From Actinomycetes bacterium (GTDB lineage: Bacteria; Actinomycetota; Acidimicrobiia; Acidimicrobiales; RAAP-2), in NCBI GenBank assembly GCA_021787255.1, contig JAJYMD010000150.1, positions 1 to 10,053 on the forward strand: DNA of 10,053 bases, written 5' to 3'. Numbering within the stretch: the stretch's first letter is position 1; the number at the start of each line of letters is the position of its first letter. A model generated the notes under the pieces. It searched no databases, had not been told where the DNA came from, and was given only the letters and a program-made list of their open reading frames with translations. Positions 1 through 6,608 of this stretch are shown here, piece by piece. The position numbers were made by a program, and so were the translations under genes.

Positions 1-651
1 GATCTTCAACTGGAGGGTCACCTCTGCGGCGCGATCTTCGCTCACGCGCACGACCTGGCCGGCGAACGCTCTCGGCAGCGACGTCACCACCCGCAGGGCC
101 GCGTGCAGCCCGGTCAGAATGGACCCAGGCGGCCCGGGCGGACGGGCGCTCTCCACGCGGACCAATCCCGCCGGAGGGTGCGCACGACGCGCGAGCACCC
201 TCCCGGTCCGGTCCACGAGCGCCCAGCCTCCTGATGCGGGCGCCTCCTGGACCACCGCGACGGGGGTCCGCTCCACGACCGTGATCCGTACGCCGTCGGG
301 CCACTCGCGCGTGACCGTCGCGTGCGCGACCCACGGGAGCCGCTCGACCCCCGCGGCCGAAGCCGCGCCGACGTCGAGGAGCGGCGGGTGGTCCGCGAGC
401 CCGGCGGCGGCGACGATCTCGCCGACGGGCGTGTGCAGCGCGCCCGTGACCGTCACGACGCGTGCCGCGAACAGCCTCGAGTGCAGCGCGAACCACGCAC
501 CGCCAGCCGCCAGCACGACCGCGAACGTGACGAGCAGCAGCCGGAGGCGGCGGCGCGCCTCGCGCCTGCGCACCTCCGCGCGGCGCGCGCGGATGCGCGG
601 ATCGATCGGGGAGCCTGCGGCTCCCGGGCGCGTGGCGGCAGGCGTGGTCAC
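1..651 (-). CDS. ftsQ: Cell division protein FtsQ (3' end outside window)
   Basis: FtsQ is a bitopic membrane protein that links the FtsW/FtsI synthase to the rest of the divisome. The 217 residues present read through position 1 with no stop, so the C-terminus is missing. The layout is classical: a basic cytoplasmic tail (about 1-37, many Arg), one membrane segment (about 38-57, LLLVTFAVVLAAGGAWFALH), then a POTRA domain (about 62-130). That domain includes VTVTGALHTP, the turn LPWVAHATVTREWPDG and VVERTPVA, all typical of FtsQ/DivIB. The start is a GTG at 651-649 that overlaps the murB stop in GTGA (4 nt), implying translational coupling. No well-spaced Shine-Dalgarno is visible. An internal GTG at residue 27 is possible but would remove most of the basic tail. 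Position after murB supports the call, and ftsZ would be expected further left. Identity rests on topology, POTRA-like motifs and context, because FtsQ sequences are poorly conserved. Confidence 0.9.
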   Translation of the reverse strand, partial: MTTPAATRPGAAGSPIDPRIRARRAEVRRREARRRLRLLLVTFAVVLAAGGAWFALHSRLFAARVVTVTGALHTPVGEIVAAAGLADHPPLLDVGAASAAGVERLPWVAHATVTREWPDGVRITVVERTPVAVVQEAPASGGWALVDRTGRVLARRAHPPAGLVRVESARPPGPPGSILTGLHAALRVVTSLPRAFAGQVVRVSEDRAAEVTLQLKI

Positions 652-1685
652 TCCCCGGCCGCCCCCGTCCCCTCGTCGCCGAAGACGTCCCGGTCGAAGC
701 CGACCAGCTTCACCTCCGGCCTCAAGAGCACGCCCGTCGCCGCCAGGACGCTCTCGCGCACGTGGGCCATCAGCGCAACGACGTCGGCCGCCTTGCCGCC
801 GTCGTCCGCCTGGATGAAGTTCGCGTGCTTCTCCGACACCCTTGCGCTCCCCAGCCGGAACCCTTTCAGCCCCACGGCCTCGACCAGACGGCCCGCGGAG
901 TCGCCGGGAGGGTTCGCGAACACCGACCCTGCGTTGCTCCCTCCGGGCTGGTGCTCACGACGCCAGCGGACGATCTCCGACAAGCGCGCCTTGCCCTCCT
1001 CGGCGTCACCCCGCCGGAGCGCGAACTCGGCCCAGACCACGACCTCGGCGTCACCGAGCGCCGAAGTGCGGTAGCCGAGGCGCAGCCGGGCGGCGTCCGC
1101 GTCGCCCTCCGACATCCCGGCGAGGTCGAAGAAGCGGTACCTGACGAGGCAGGAGGCGGTGTCGGCTCCGTGTCCCCCGGCGTTCATCTTGAGCGCGCCA
1201 CCGACGGTCCCTGGGATCCCCACCGCCCATTCCATCCCGCGCAGCCCTGCGTCGACAGTCCTGCGCGCGAGCACCGGCAGCCCCATCGCCCCTCCGGCTC
1301 GGACCAGCACCTCTGCGCCGGGCACCTCTGCGCAGGGCGCAGCGACGTCAGGGACCACGAGCCCGCCCAACGCGCCGCCCAGCCGTACGACGAGGCCGGG
1401 GAACCCCTCGTCCGCGACGAGGAGGTTCGAGCCCTTGCCGAGCACGAGCACCGGCACGCGGCCTAGAGGGACGCCGGAGAGGACGTCGCGCACCTCTCGC
1501 AGGTCCTCTTCGTTCTGGACGTCGACGAGCACCGCGGCGTTGCCGCCGACCCGGTACGTCGTGAGAGCCCCGAGCGGCTCGTCGAGCCGCGCGCGGGCCC
1601 CGAGGCGTGCCAGCGCCGGTCTGAGCGCCGGTCTGAAGTCCGACGGTGCCCAGAGCCGGTCCGACGCGCGCTCCCCCGTCGTCAC
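648..1685 (-). CDS. murB: UDP-N-acetylenolpyruvoylglucosamine reductase MurB
   Basis: MurB is the cytoplasmic FAD enzyme that uses NADPH to reduce UDP-GlcNAc-enolpyruvate to UDP-MurNAc. The 345 residues carry the expected signatures in order: TTYRVGGNA (42-50) and LGKGSNLLVADEGFPG (82-97) of the FAD-binding region, then GMEWAVGIPGTVGGALKMNAGG (150-171), also flavin-contacting. The substrate-binding YR pair is Y205-R206. NAGSVFANP (251-259) contains the catalytic serine S254, followed by SEKHANFI (284-291) and LRPEVKLVGF (321-330) with the conserved acid E324. The start is a GTG at 1685-1683 overlapping the murC TGA in GTGA (4 nt), with a G-rich stretch just upstream as a possible ribosome site. 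The stop overlaps the ftsQ start in the same way. The last about 15 residues are acidic and Gly-rich and probably not part of the fold. The product feeds directly into MurC, encoded just upstream. Confidence 0.96.
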   Translation of the reverse strand: MTTGERASDRLWAPSDFRPALRPALARLGARARLDEPLGALTTYRVGGNAAVLVDVQNEEDLREVRDVLSGVPLGRVPVLVLGKGSNLLVADEGFPGLVVRLGGALGGLVVPDVAAPCAEVPGAEVLVRAGGAMGLPVLARRTVDAGLRGMEWAVGIPGTVGGALKMNAGGHGADTASCLVRYRFFDLAGMSEGDADAARLRLGYRTSALGDAEVVVWAEFALRRGDAEEGKARLSEIVRWRREHQPGGSNAGSVFANPPGDSAGRLVEAVGLKGFRLGSARVSEKHANFIQADDGGKAADVVALMAHVRESVLAATGVLLRPEVKLVGFDRDVFGDEGTGAAGE

Positions 1686-3133
1686 CCGCCCGCCCCCGAG
1701 CCACTCGCCATCAGCTCGTCAGGCAGCGTCGTGAGGTCCCCCGCACCGAGCGTCAGGCACAGGTCGCCGGGCCGCAGGATCGCCGCGACCGCCGAGCGCA
1801 GCTCGTCGCGCGACGAGCAGTAGCGGGGCGCGCGCCCGCGCTGGCGGGCCAGCGCGTCGGCGACGAGCCGGCCCGACACCCCGGGGACGGGGACCTCCCC
1901 GGCGCCGTAGACGTCGGTGACGACGACGACGTCCGCGTCGTCGAAGGCCGAGGCGAACGACTCGGCGAGCGCGGCCGTGCGACTGTAGCGGTGGGGCTGG
2001 AAGACGGCGACGATGCGCTGCCATCCCCCCGCCTTCGCCGCAGCGAGGGTCGCTCGCACCTCGGACGGCAGGTGCGCGTAGTCGTCCACGAAGGTCACGC
2101 CCGAGGCCTCCCCTCGGAACTCGAACCGGCGCGGCACGCCGGTGAAGCGGGCGAGCGCGGCTCGGGCGGCGTCGAAGGGGGCGCCGACCTCGAGCGCCGC
2201 GGCCGCGGCCAACGCGGCGTTGCGGGCGTTGTGCTCCCCGGGCACGGCGAGGTCGATGCGCCCCAGCGGCCCGCCTGGCCCCCGAAGGTCGAACCTCGTC
2301 GCGCTGCGCCCGGTCACGATGCCGGCGATCCGGTAGGTCGCGTCCGGCGAGCTGCCCACGGTCAGCGCGCCCACCTCCGCTCCGAGACGTCCCGCCACCG
2401 GGTCGTCGGCGCTCACCACCCGCCGCCTCGAGCGAGCGAGGTACCCGGCGAACGCGCCGGCGAGCGAGTCGAAGGTCCCGTAGTGGTCGAGGTGGTCCGG
2501 CTCGACGTTGGTCACGATCGCGACCTCCGGGCGGAGCGCGCCGAAGGACCCGTAGCTCTCGTCCGCCTCCATCACGAGCCATTCGCCGTCGTCCCACAGC
2601 GCGTTCGTGCCGGTCTCGTTCACGTCCGCGCCGATGAGGTACGACGGGCGCAGCCCCGCCTCGACGAGGATCAGCGAGAGCATGGACGCGGTCGTCGTCT
2701 TGCCGTGGGTGCCGGCCACCGCGACGCACCTACGCGCCAGTGCGATCGCCGCGAGGACCGACGAGCGCGCGACGACGGGGATACCGCGTCGACGAGCCTC
2801 GGAGAGCTCCACGTCGTCTCCGGGCACGGCGGGCGAGTAGGTGACCAGGTCGGCCTCCACGACGGAGGCAGGGGCGTGGCCGATCGTGACCCCGATACCC
2901 ATGGCGCGCAGCCGTTCGGTGACCGCCGACCCCTTCACGTCGCTGCCGCTGACCCGATGTCCCATCCCCGACAGGACGGTGGCGATCGCGCTCATCCCGG
3001 CACCGCCGATCCCCACGACGTGGACGTGGCGGTGCACGGACAGGTCGACAGCGCCGGCGGGGTCCGGGACCGGTGACTGGGGCGAGGCCCCCAGTGGGCC
3101 GGAGGCCCGCGCTGGCAGCCGGTCAGCGGGCAT
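1682..3133 (-). CDS. murC: UDP-N-acetylmuramate--L-alanine ligase MurC
   Basis: MurC is the first ATP-dependent Mur ligase and joins L-Ala to UDP-MurNAc in the cytoplasm. The 483-residue protein has the three Mur ligase domains: an N-terminal UDP-binding Rossmann domain with GIGGAGMS (41-48), a central ATPase domain with P-loop GTHGKTTT (141-148) and NVEPDHLDHYG (209-219), and a C-terminal domain with DYAHLPSEV (351-359) and VFQPHRYSRT (377-386). The GIGGAGM and GTHGKTT forms separate MurC from MurD, MurE and MurF. The ATG at 3133 was chosen; it overlaps the end of murG by 11 nt. It gives about 34 residues before the Rossmann strand, so the in-frame GTG at 3037 is an alternative that would leave an 8-nt overlap-free start nearer the usual MurC N-terminus. 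The region upstream of 3133 in the same frame does not look like MurC. In the metal/ATP region the common EADESD reads EADESY (Y194), noted separately. Confidence 0.96.
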   Translation of the reverse strand: MPADRLPARASGPLGASPQSPVPDPAGAVDLSVHRHVHVVGIGGAGMSAIATVLSGMGHRVSGSDVKGSAVTERLRAMGIGVTIGHAPASVVEADLVTYSPAVPGDDVELSEARRRGIPVVARSSVLAAIALARRCVAVAGTHGKTTTASMLSLILVEAGLRPSYLIGADVNETGTNALWDDGEWLVMEADESYGSFGALRPEVAIVTNVEPDHLDHYGTFDSLAGAFAGYLARSRRRVVSADDPVAGRLGAEVGALTVGSSPDATYRIAGIVTGRSATRFDLRGPGGPLGRIDLAVPGEHNARNAALAAAAALEVGAPFDAARAALARFTGVPRRFEFRGEASGVTFVDDYAHLPSEVRATLAAAKAGGWQRIVAVFQPHRYSRTAALAESFASAFDDADVVVVTDVYGAGEVPVPGVSGRLVADALARQRGRAPRYCSSRDELRSAVAAILRPGDLCLTLGAGDLTTLPDELMASGSGAGG

Positions 3134-4262
3134 GCGCGACCACCAGCTCGCCGATGCGGTCCGCCGCGTCGGGGCGGCCGAGCGCGCGCGCGGCCTCCCC
3201 CATCTCGCGCAGGCGCCCCGGGTCGCCCAGCAGCTCGTCGAGGAGCGCTCCGAGCCGATCGGCGTCGCAGTCGGCATCGGCGACGACCAGCGCGGCGCCC
3301 GCCTCCTCGAGCGCCCGGGCGTTCGCGTGCTGGTGGTCCCCGGGGGCGCCCGGCAGCGGCACGAGCACCGAGGGGACGCCTGCGACCGCCAGCTCCGCGA
3401 CCGTGCTCGCGCCCGCTCGGCACACCATCACGTCGACCGCCTCGTAGAGACGGGGCATGCGGTTCTCGAAGTCGACCATGCGGTAGCACAGTCCGCCGTC
3501 GGCCCCGAGCAGCCCGCGCTCGGACGCGTCGCGTCGCACACGCTCGGCCTCACGGCGGCCCGTCACGTGATAGAGCGCACGGTCGCCGCGCCCGCGCCAG
3601 CGGGCTGCAAGGCCGACGGCCGCGACGTTCACGCGCCGCGCCCCGAGCGACCCGCCCACGACACCGACCACCCCGCGCCCCTCCGGCAGCTCGAGCTCCT
3701 TCAGGGCACGCGCCATCGCCTCCGGGCTGCGATCCACCCTGGCGATCTCCTCACGGACGGCCACCCCCGTCACCACCGCTCGCGGGAGCGCGGTCCCTTC
3801 GAACGCGACGGCGTTCGCCGCCGCGCGTCTGGCGAAGAGCCGGTGCACCGCGCCGGGCACCGCGTCGACGGTCACGAGGACGAGCGGCACGCCGAGCACG
3901 ACGGCAGCCAGGTCTGCCGGGAAGCTCGCGTAGCCGCCCACCGACACGACGACTCGCGGACGCCTGCGGGCGAGGTCCACGATCTCTCTCAGCGCCGCGC
4001 CCAGGAGCCCGGCCGCCGCGCCGAGGTTCGCCCGCAGCGACGCCGCGTCGAGCCGCCGGACGAGGCCGCGGCCGGGAAGGAGCGTGAAGGGGAACCCCTC
4101 GCCTGCGAGGAGCAGTGCCTCCTGCCCGCGCCGCGATCCGACGAGCTCGATCGTCTGCGGCTCGTGACCGAGCGCGCGCAGCGAGCGGGCGATCGCCAAC
4201 GCGCAAAAGACGTGACCACCCGTCCCTCCGCCGGAGATCACGGCGAAGCGCGCTCCGGTCAT
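3123..4262 (-). CDS. murG: Lipid II synthase, UDP-GlcNAc transferase MurG
   Basis: MurG is a membrane-associated GT-B glycosyltransferase on the cytoplasmic face. It moves GlcNAc from UDP-GlcNAc onto lipid I to make lipid II. The 379 residues are normal for the family. The N-terminal acceptor domain has the Gly-rich loop ISGGGTGGHV (9-18) and SVGGYASFP (107-115). The C-terminal donor domain has GGSLGARRVN (203-212), CRAGASTVAELAVAGVP (281-297) and VPLPGAPGDHQHANA (301-315), covering the usual UDP-GlcNAc contacts. Between the domains the usual HEQN motif is changed (residues 130-133 read VTVD), described as a finding. The ATG at 4262 overlaps the ftsW stop in ATGA (4 nt), implying coupled translation. 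No strong Shine-Dalgarno is evident. The same frame stays open well upstream, but that part is antisense-like, lacks MurG motifs and overlaps ftsW, so it is excluded. The product works directly after MraY and supplies FtsW. Confidence 0.96.
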   Translation of the reverse strand: MTGARFAVISGGGTGGHVFCALAIARSLRALGHEPQTIELVGSRRGQEALLLAGEGFPFTLLPGRGLVRRLDAASLRANLGAAAGLLGAALREIVDLARRRPRVVVSVGGYASFPADLAAVVLGVPLVLVTVDAVPGAVHRLFARRAAANAVAFEGTALPRAVVTGVAVREEIARVDRSPEAMARALKELELPEGRGVVGVVGGSLGARRVNVAAVGLAARWRGRGDRALYHVTGRREAERVRRDASERGLLGADGGLCYRMVDFENRMPRLYEAVDVMVCRAGASTVAELAVAGVPSVLVPLPGAPGDHQHANARALEEAGAALVVADADCDADRLGALLDELLGDPGRLREMGEAARALGRPDAADRIGELVVAHAR

Positions 4263-5443
4263 GCTGCCCAGGTCCGGTCGCCGCCGAGGCGCCGCACGCC
4301 GGCGCTCACCTCGCGGCGCGCGATGCTCACGAGCATCCCTGCGCCAGCCATCGTGACCACGAGCGACGACCCTCCGTAGGAGATGAACGGCAAGGGGATC
4401 CCGGTCACCGGCAGGAGCCCGATCACCGCGCCGACATTGATCAGCGTCTCGACCCCGAGCCACGCGACGAGGGCCACCGCGAGAAGCCCGCCGAAGCGGT
4501 CGGGGGCCCGGTCCGCGACCCGCAGCCCGAACCAGCACAGCGCGCCGAGCCCCAAGACGACCCCGAGCGCGCCCACGAGCCCGAGCTCCTGACCGATCAC
4601 CGAGAAGATGAAGTCGGAGTGGGGGTTCGGCAGGAACCCCCACTGCACGGTCCCGTTGCCGAGCCCGACCCCGAAGACGTGCCCTGACCCGAGCCCGATC
4701 AACGACTGGACGACCTGGTAGCCCGAGCCCGACGCGTGAGCGCCGGGGTTCAAGAAGGAGAGCAACCGCTCTCGCCGGTAGGGGTCGGCCAAGCTCGCGA
4801 GGACCGCCACCCCTATCACCACTCCGCCGATCTTCACGATGGGGCGGAAGGAGACGCCGGAGGCGAACAGGATCGACAAGCCGATGCACCCGACCACGAC
4901 GGCGGTGCCCATGTCCGGCTCCAGCACCACGAGGCCGCCTGCCGCGGCGACGACCATGATCAGCGGTCCGATCGCCGTCCGCTCGGAGCGCCCCGCCTCC
5001 TCGCGGCGCACCACGAGGTCGGCGCCGAAGACAGCGACCGCGAGCTTCATGATCTCCGAGGGCTGCACGTCGAAGGACCCGAACCCGATCCAGCGCTTCG
5101 CGCCTGTCGCCTCCACTGCGAGGTGGGGGACGAGGACCAACAGCAGCCCGCCGAACGCCGCGAGCACGAGCACGCGCGCCAGGCGCCGCCACACGCGGTA
5201 GTCCAGCCGGCTCGTCACGACCATGACCAGCGTGCCCAGTACGAGCCACATGCACTGGCGGATGAGGATCGACCACGGCGACCCGTAGGTCTCGATCGAG
5301 ACCACCTCCGACGCCGAGCCGACCATGACGGTCCCGAAGACGCAGAGCGCTGCCACGAGGCTGACGATGATCCTGGACGTCGGCATCTCGCGCAGGGCGA
5401 CGACCACGCGTGCCTGGCGAGATGGCGACTTGGTCGCGGTCAT
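4259..5443 (-). CDS. ftsW: SEDS peptidoglycan polymerase FtsW
   Basis: FtsW is the divisome SEDS glycosyltransferase. This multi-spanning membrane protein polymerises lipid II into glycan strands with its partner FtsI. The 394 residues show repeated hydrophobic spans and SEDS signatures: GAKRWIGFGSFDVQPSE (114-130), EPDMGTAVV (175-183) and GSGYQVVQSLIGLGSG (239-254). LPNPHSDFIFSVIGQELG (271-288) holds D277, at the position of the catalytic Asp of SEDS enzymes. NVGAVIGLLPVTGIPLPFISYGG (336-358) is near the C-terminus. FtsW rather than RodA is favoured by the dcw position beside mraY and murG. The ATG at 5443 was chosen because AAGGA lies 8 nt upstream. An in-frame ATG at 5569 sits in a TGATG overlap with the mraY stop and would add 42 hydrophilic residues, so it remains possible. 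The open frame reaching further right lies across mraY and is not coding. murD usually precedes ftsW and is absent here. Confidence 0.95.
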   Translation of the reverse strand: MTATKSPSRQARVVVALREMPTSRIIVSLVAALCVFGTVMVGSASEVVSIETYGSPWSILIRQCMWLVLGTLVMVVTSRLDYRVWRRLARVLVLAAFGGLLLVLVPHLAVEATGAKRWIGFGSFDVQPSEIMKLAVAVFGADLVVRREEAGRSERTAIGPLIMVVAAAGGLVVLEPDMGTAVVVGCIGLSILFASGVSFRPIVKIGGVVIGVAVLASLADPYRRERLLSFLNPGAHASGSGYQVVQSLIGLGSGHVFGVGLGNGTVQWGFLPNPHSDFIFSVIGQELGLVGALGVVLGLGALCWFGLRVADRAPDRFGGLLAVALVAWLGVETLINVGAVIGLLPVTGIPLPFISYGGSSLVVTMAGAGMLVSIARREVSAGVRRLGGDRTWAA

Positions 5444-5568
5444 CGAGCCCGTCCTTCTCGTCTGCGCCTGTGTGGTCTGCCCCTGCGTCCGGTCCGTCCG
5501 GCTTCCTCGCGCAGGTCCCGACGCACCATCGTCGCCGACCGGGGCCTTCAGGTGGGGGACCGTCCGCA
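5444..5568 (-). other. mraY-ftsW spacer (canonical murD position)
   Basis: These 125 nt separate the mraY stop from the preferred ftsW start. They stay open in the ftsW frame from the ATG at 5569, encoding a hydrophilic peptide rich in Arg, Gln, Thr and Gly (it includes TQGQTTQAQTRR). It has no membrane segment and no Mur ligase motif. It is either untranslated leader carrying the ftsW ribosome site or a disordered N-terminal extension of FtsW. It is far too short to be a murD remnant, and nothing in it resembles one. I saw no clear terminator hairpin or promoter. Confidence 0.6.
5452..5456 (-). promoter_or_regulatory. Shine-Dalgarno site of ftsW
   Basis: The minus strand reads AAGGA here, followed by 8 nt and then the ATG at 5443. 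It is the clearest ribosome-binding match I found in the window and decides the ftsW start in favour of 5443 over the ATG at 5569. Most other genes rely on stop/start overlap without a clear site. Confidence 0.6.
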
Positions 5569-6606
5569 TCAGAGCTTCACGATCGTGAGGTAGACGCCGT
5601 AGAAGATACCGAGGGCGAGCGCGGCGAACAGGCCCGCGACGATCCACAGGCGCACGATGACCGTGGGCTCGGGCCAGCCGATCAGCTCGAAGTGGTGGTG
5701 GATCGGCGCCATCCGCAAGATGCGCTTGTGGAAGAGCCGAAAGCTCACGACCTGTCCGATCACCGAGAGCGTCTCGATCACGAACAGTCCCCCGAGGATC
5801 GGGAGGAGCAGGTCCAGGTTCAGCAGGAGGCACAGCGCGCCGAGGCCCGACCCGAGGGCGAGCGATCCGGTGTCGCCCATGACGATCTTCGCAGGCGCGG
5901 CGTTCCACCACAGGAAACCGAGGCTCGCAGCGCCGAGCGCGACCGAGGTGAGGGCGAGGTCGATCCCGTACGCTGGCAGCAGCTGGAAGATCCCGCGGTG
6001 CCGGAAGATCCAGTACCCGAGGATCCCGAGCACCGCGAAGCAGAAGCCGGACGAACCGGCCGCGAGCCCGTCGAGCCCGTCGGTCAGGTTGACCGCGTTG
6101 GACGTCCCGACGAGCACGAGCACGGCGAAGGCGACCCAGCCTGCTTCGCCGAATTGGACCCCCGGTGAGCTCGGGCGGGTGAAGGAGAGGGTCGTGGCGG
6201 TGTGCGCCCAGTGCACGGCCAGCTCGGCGAAGAGCACCGACGCGACCACCTGCGCGGCGAACTTCGCCCGCTTGTTCAGCCCGAGGCTGCGATGGTTCCG
6301 CACCTTGATCCAGTCGTCCAGCGCGCCGATCGCGCCGAAGAGCGCGACGGTGATCAGGACGAGGAGCCCCTCTGCGGTGAACTTCACCTCGCCGCTGACG
6401 TGGCCGACGAGGTACCCGCCGACCGCCGCTCCGACGATCGCAAGCCCGCCCATCGTGGGGGTCCCCGCCTTCGCGCTGTGGGCTGCCGGCCCCTCTTCGC
6501 GGATCTGCTGGCCGATGCGCTTGCGCGAAAGCCAGCGCATGAGGACCGGCGTCGCGAGGACGGCCAACCAGAACGCGCCCGCGCCCGCCGTCATGATCGA
6601 CAGCAC
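5569..6606 (-). CDS. mraY: Phospho-MurNAc-pentapeptide translocase MraY
   Basis: MraY is the integral membrane enzyme that transfers phospho-MurNAc-pentapeptide from UDP to undecaprenyl phosphate, giving lipid I. The 345 residues (GTG start) contain multiple hydrophobic spans and the family motifs: IREEGPAAHSAKAGTPTMGG (about 35-54), the acidic pair D97-D98 in GALDDWIKVRNH, NAVNLTDGLDG (about 170-180), GDTGS with the catalytic-type Asp D245, and the HHH motif 303-305 in APIHHHFELIGWPE. The GTG at 6606 lies 2 nt after the murE stop and puts the first membrane helix at the usual distance from the N-terminus. Alternatives are ATG 6594 (341 aa) and GTG 6648 (359 aa, overlapping the end of murE). 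The stop shares one base with a downstream ATG (TGATG). murF usually lies between murE and mraY but is missing. MraY needs the pentapeptide product of MurF, so that gene must be elsewhere in the genome. Confidence 0.96.
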   Translation of the reverse strand: MLSIMTAGAGAFWLAVLATPVLMRWLSRKRIGQQIREEGPAAHSAKAGTPTMGGLAIVGAAVGGYLVGHVSGEVKFTAEGLLVLITVALFGAIGALDDWIKVRNHRSLGLNKRAKFAAQVVASVLFAELAVHWAHTATTLSFTRPSSPGVQFGEAGWVAFAVLVLVGTSNAVNLTDGLDGLAAGSSGFCFAVLGILGYWIFRHRGIFQLLPAYGIDLALTSVALGAASLGFLWWNAAPAKIVMGDTGSLALGSGLGALCLLLNLDLLLPILGGLFVIETLSVIGQVVSFRLFHKRILRMAPIHHHFELIGWPEPTVIVRLWIVAGLFAALALGIFYGVYLTIVKL

Positions 6607-6608
6607 GA

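Noticed and set aside
1646..3076. 476-codon open frame on the plus strand opposite murC
   Set aside because: Arg/Gly/Asp-rich shadow with no motif; murC explains the region.
2841..4379. 512-codon open frame on the plus strand opposite murC and murG
   Set aside because: Translation is Arg/Ala/His-rich with no motif and is the antisense shadow of two confident genes.
4263..5276. Extension of the murG frame to the right across ftsW
   Set aside because: The extra residues show no domain and overlap the SEDS core of ftsW. The ATGA junction gives a normal-length MurG.
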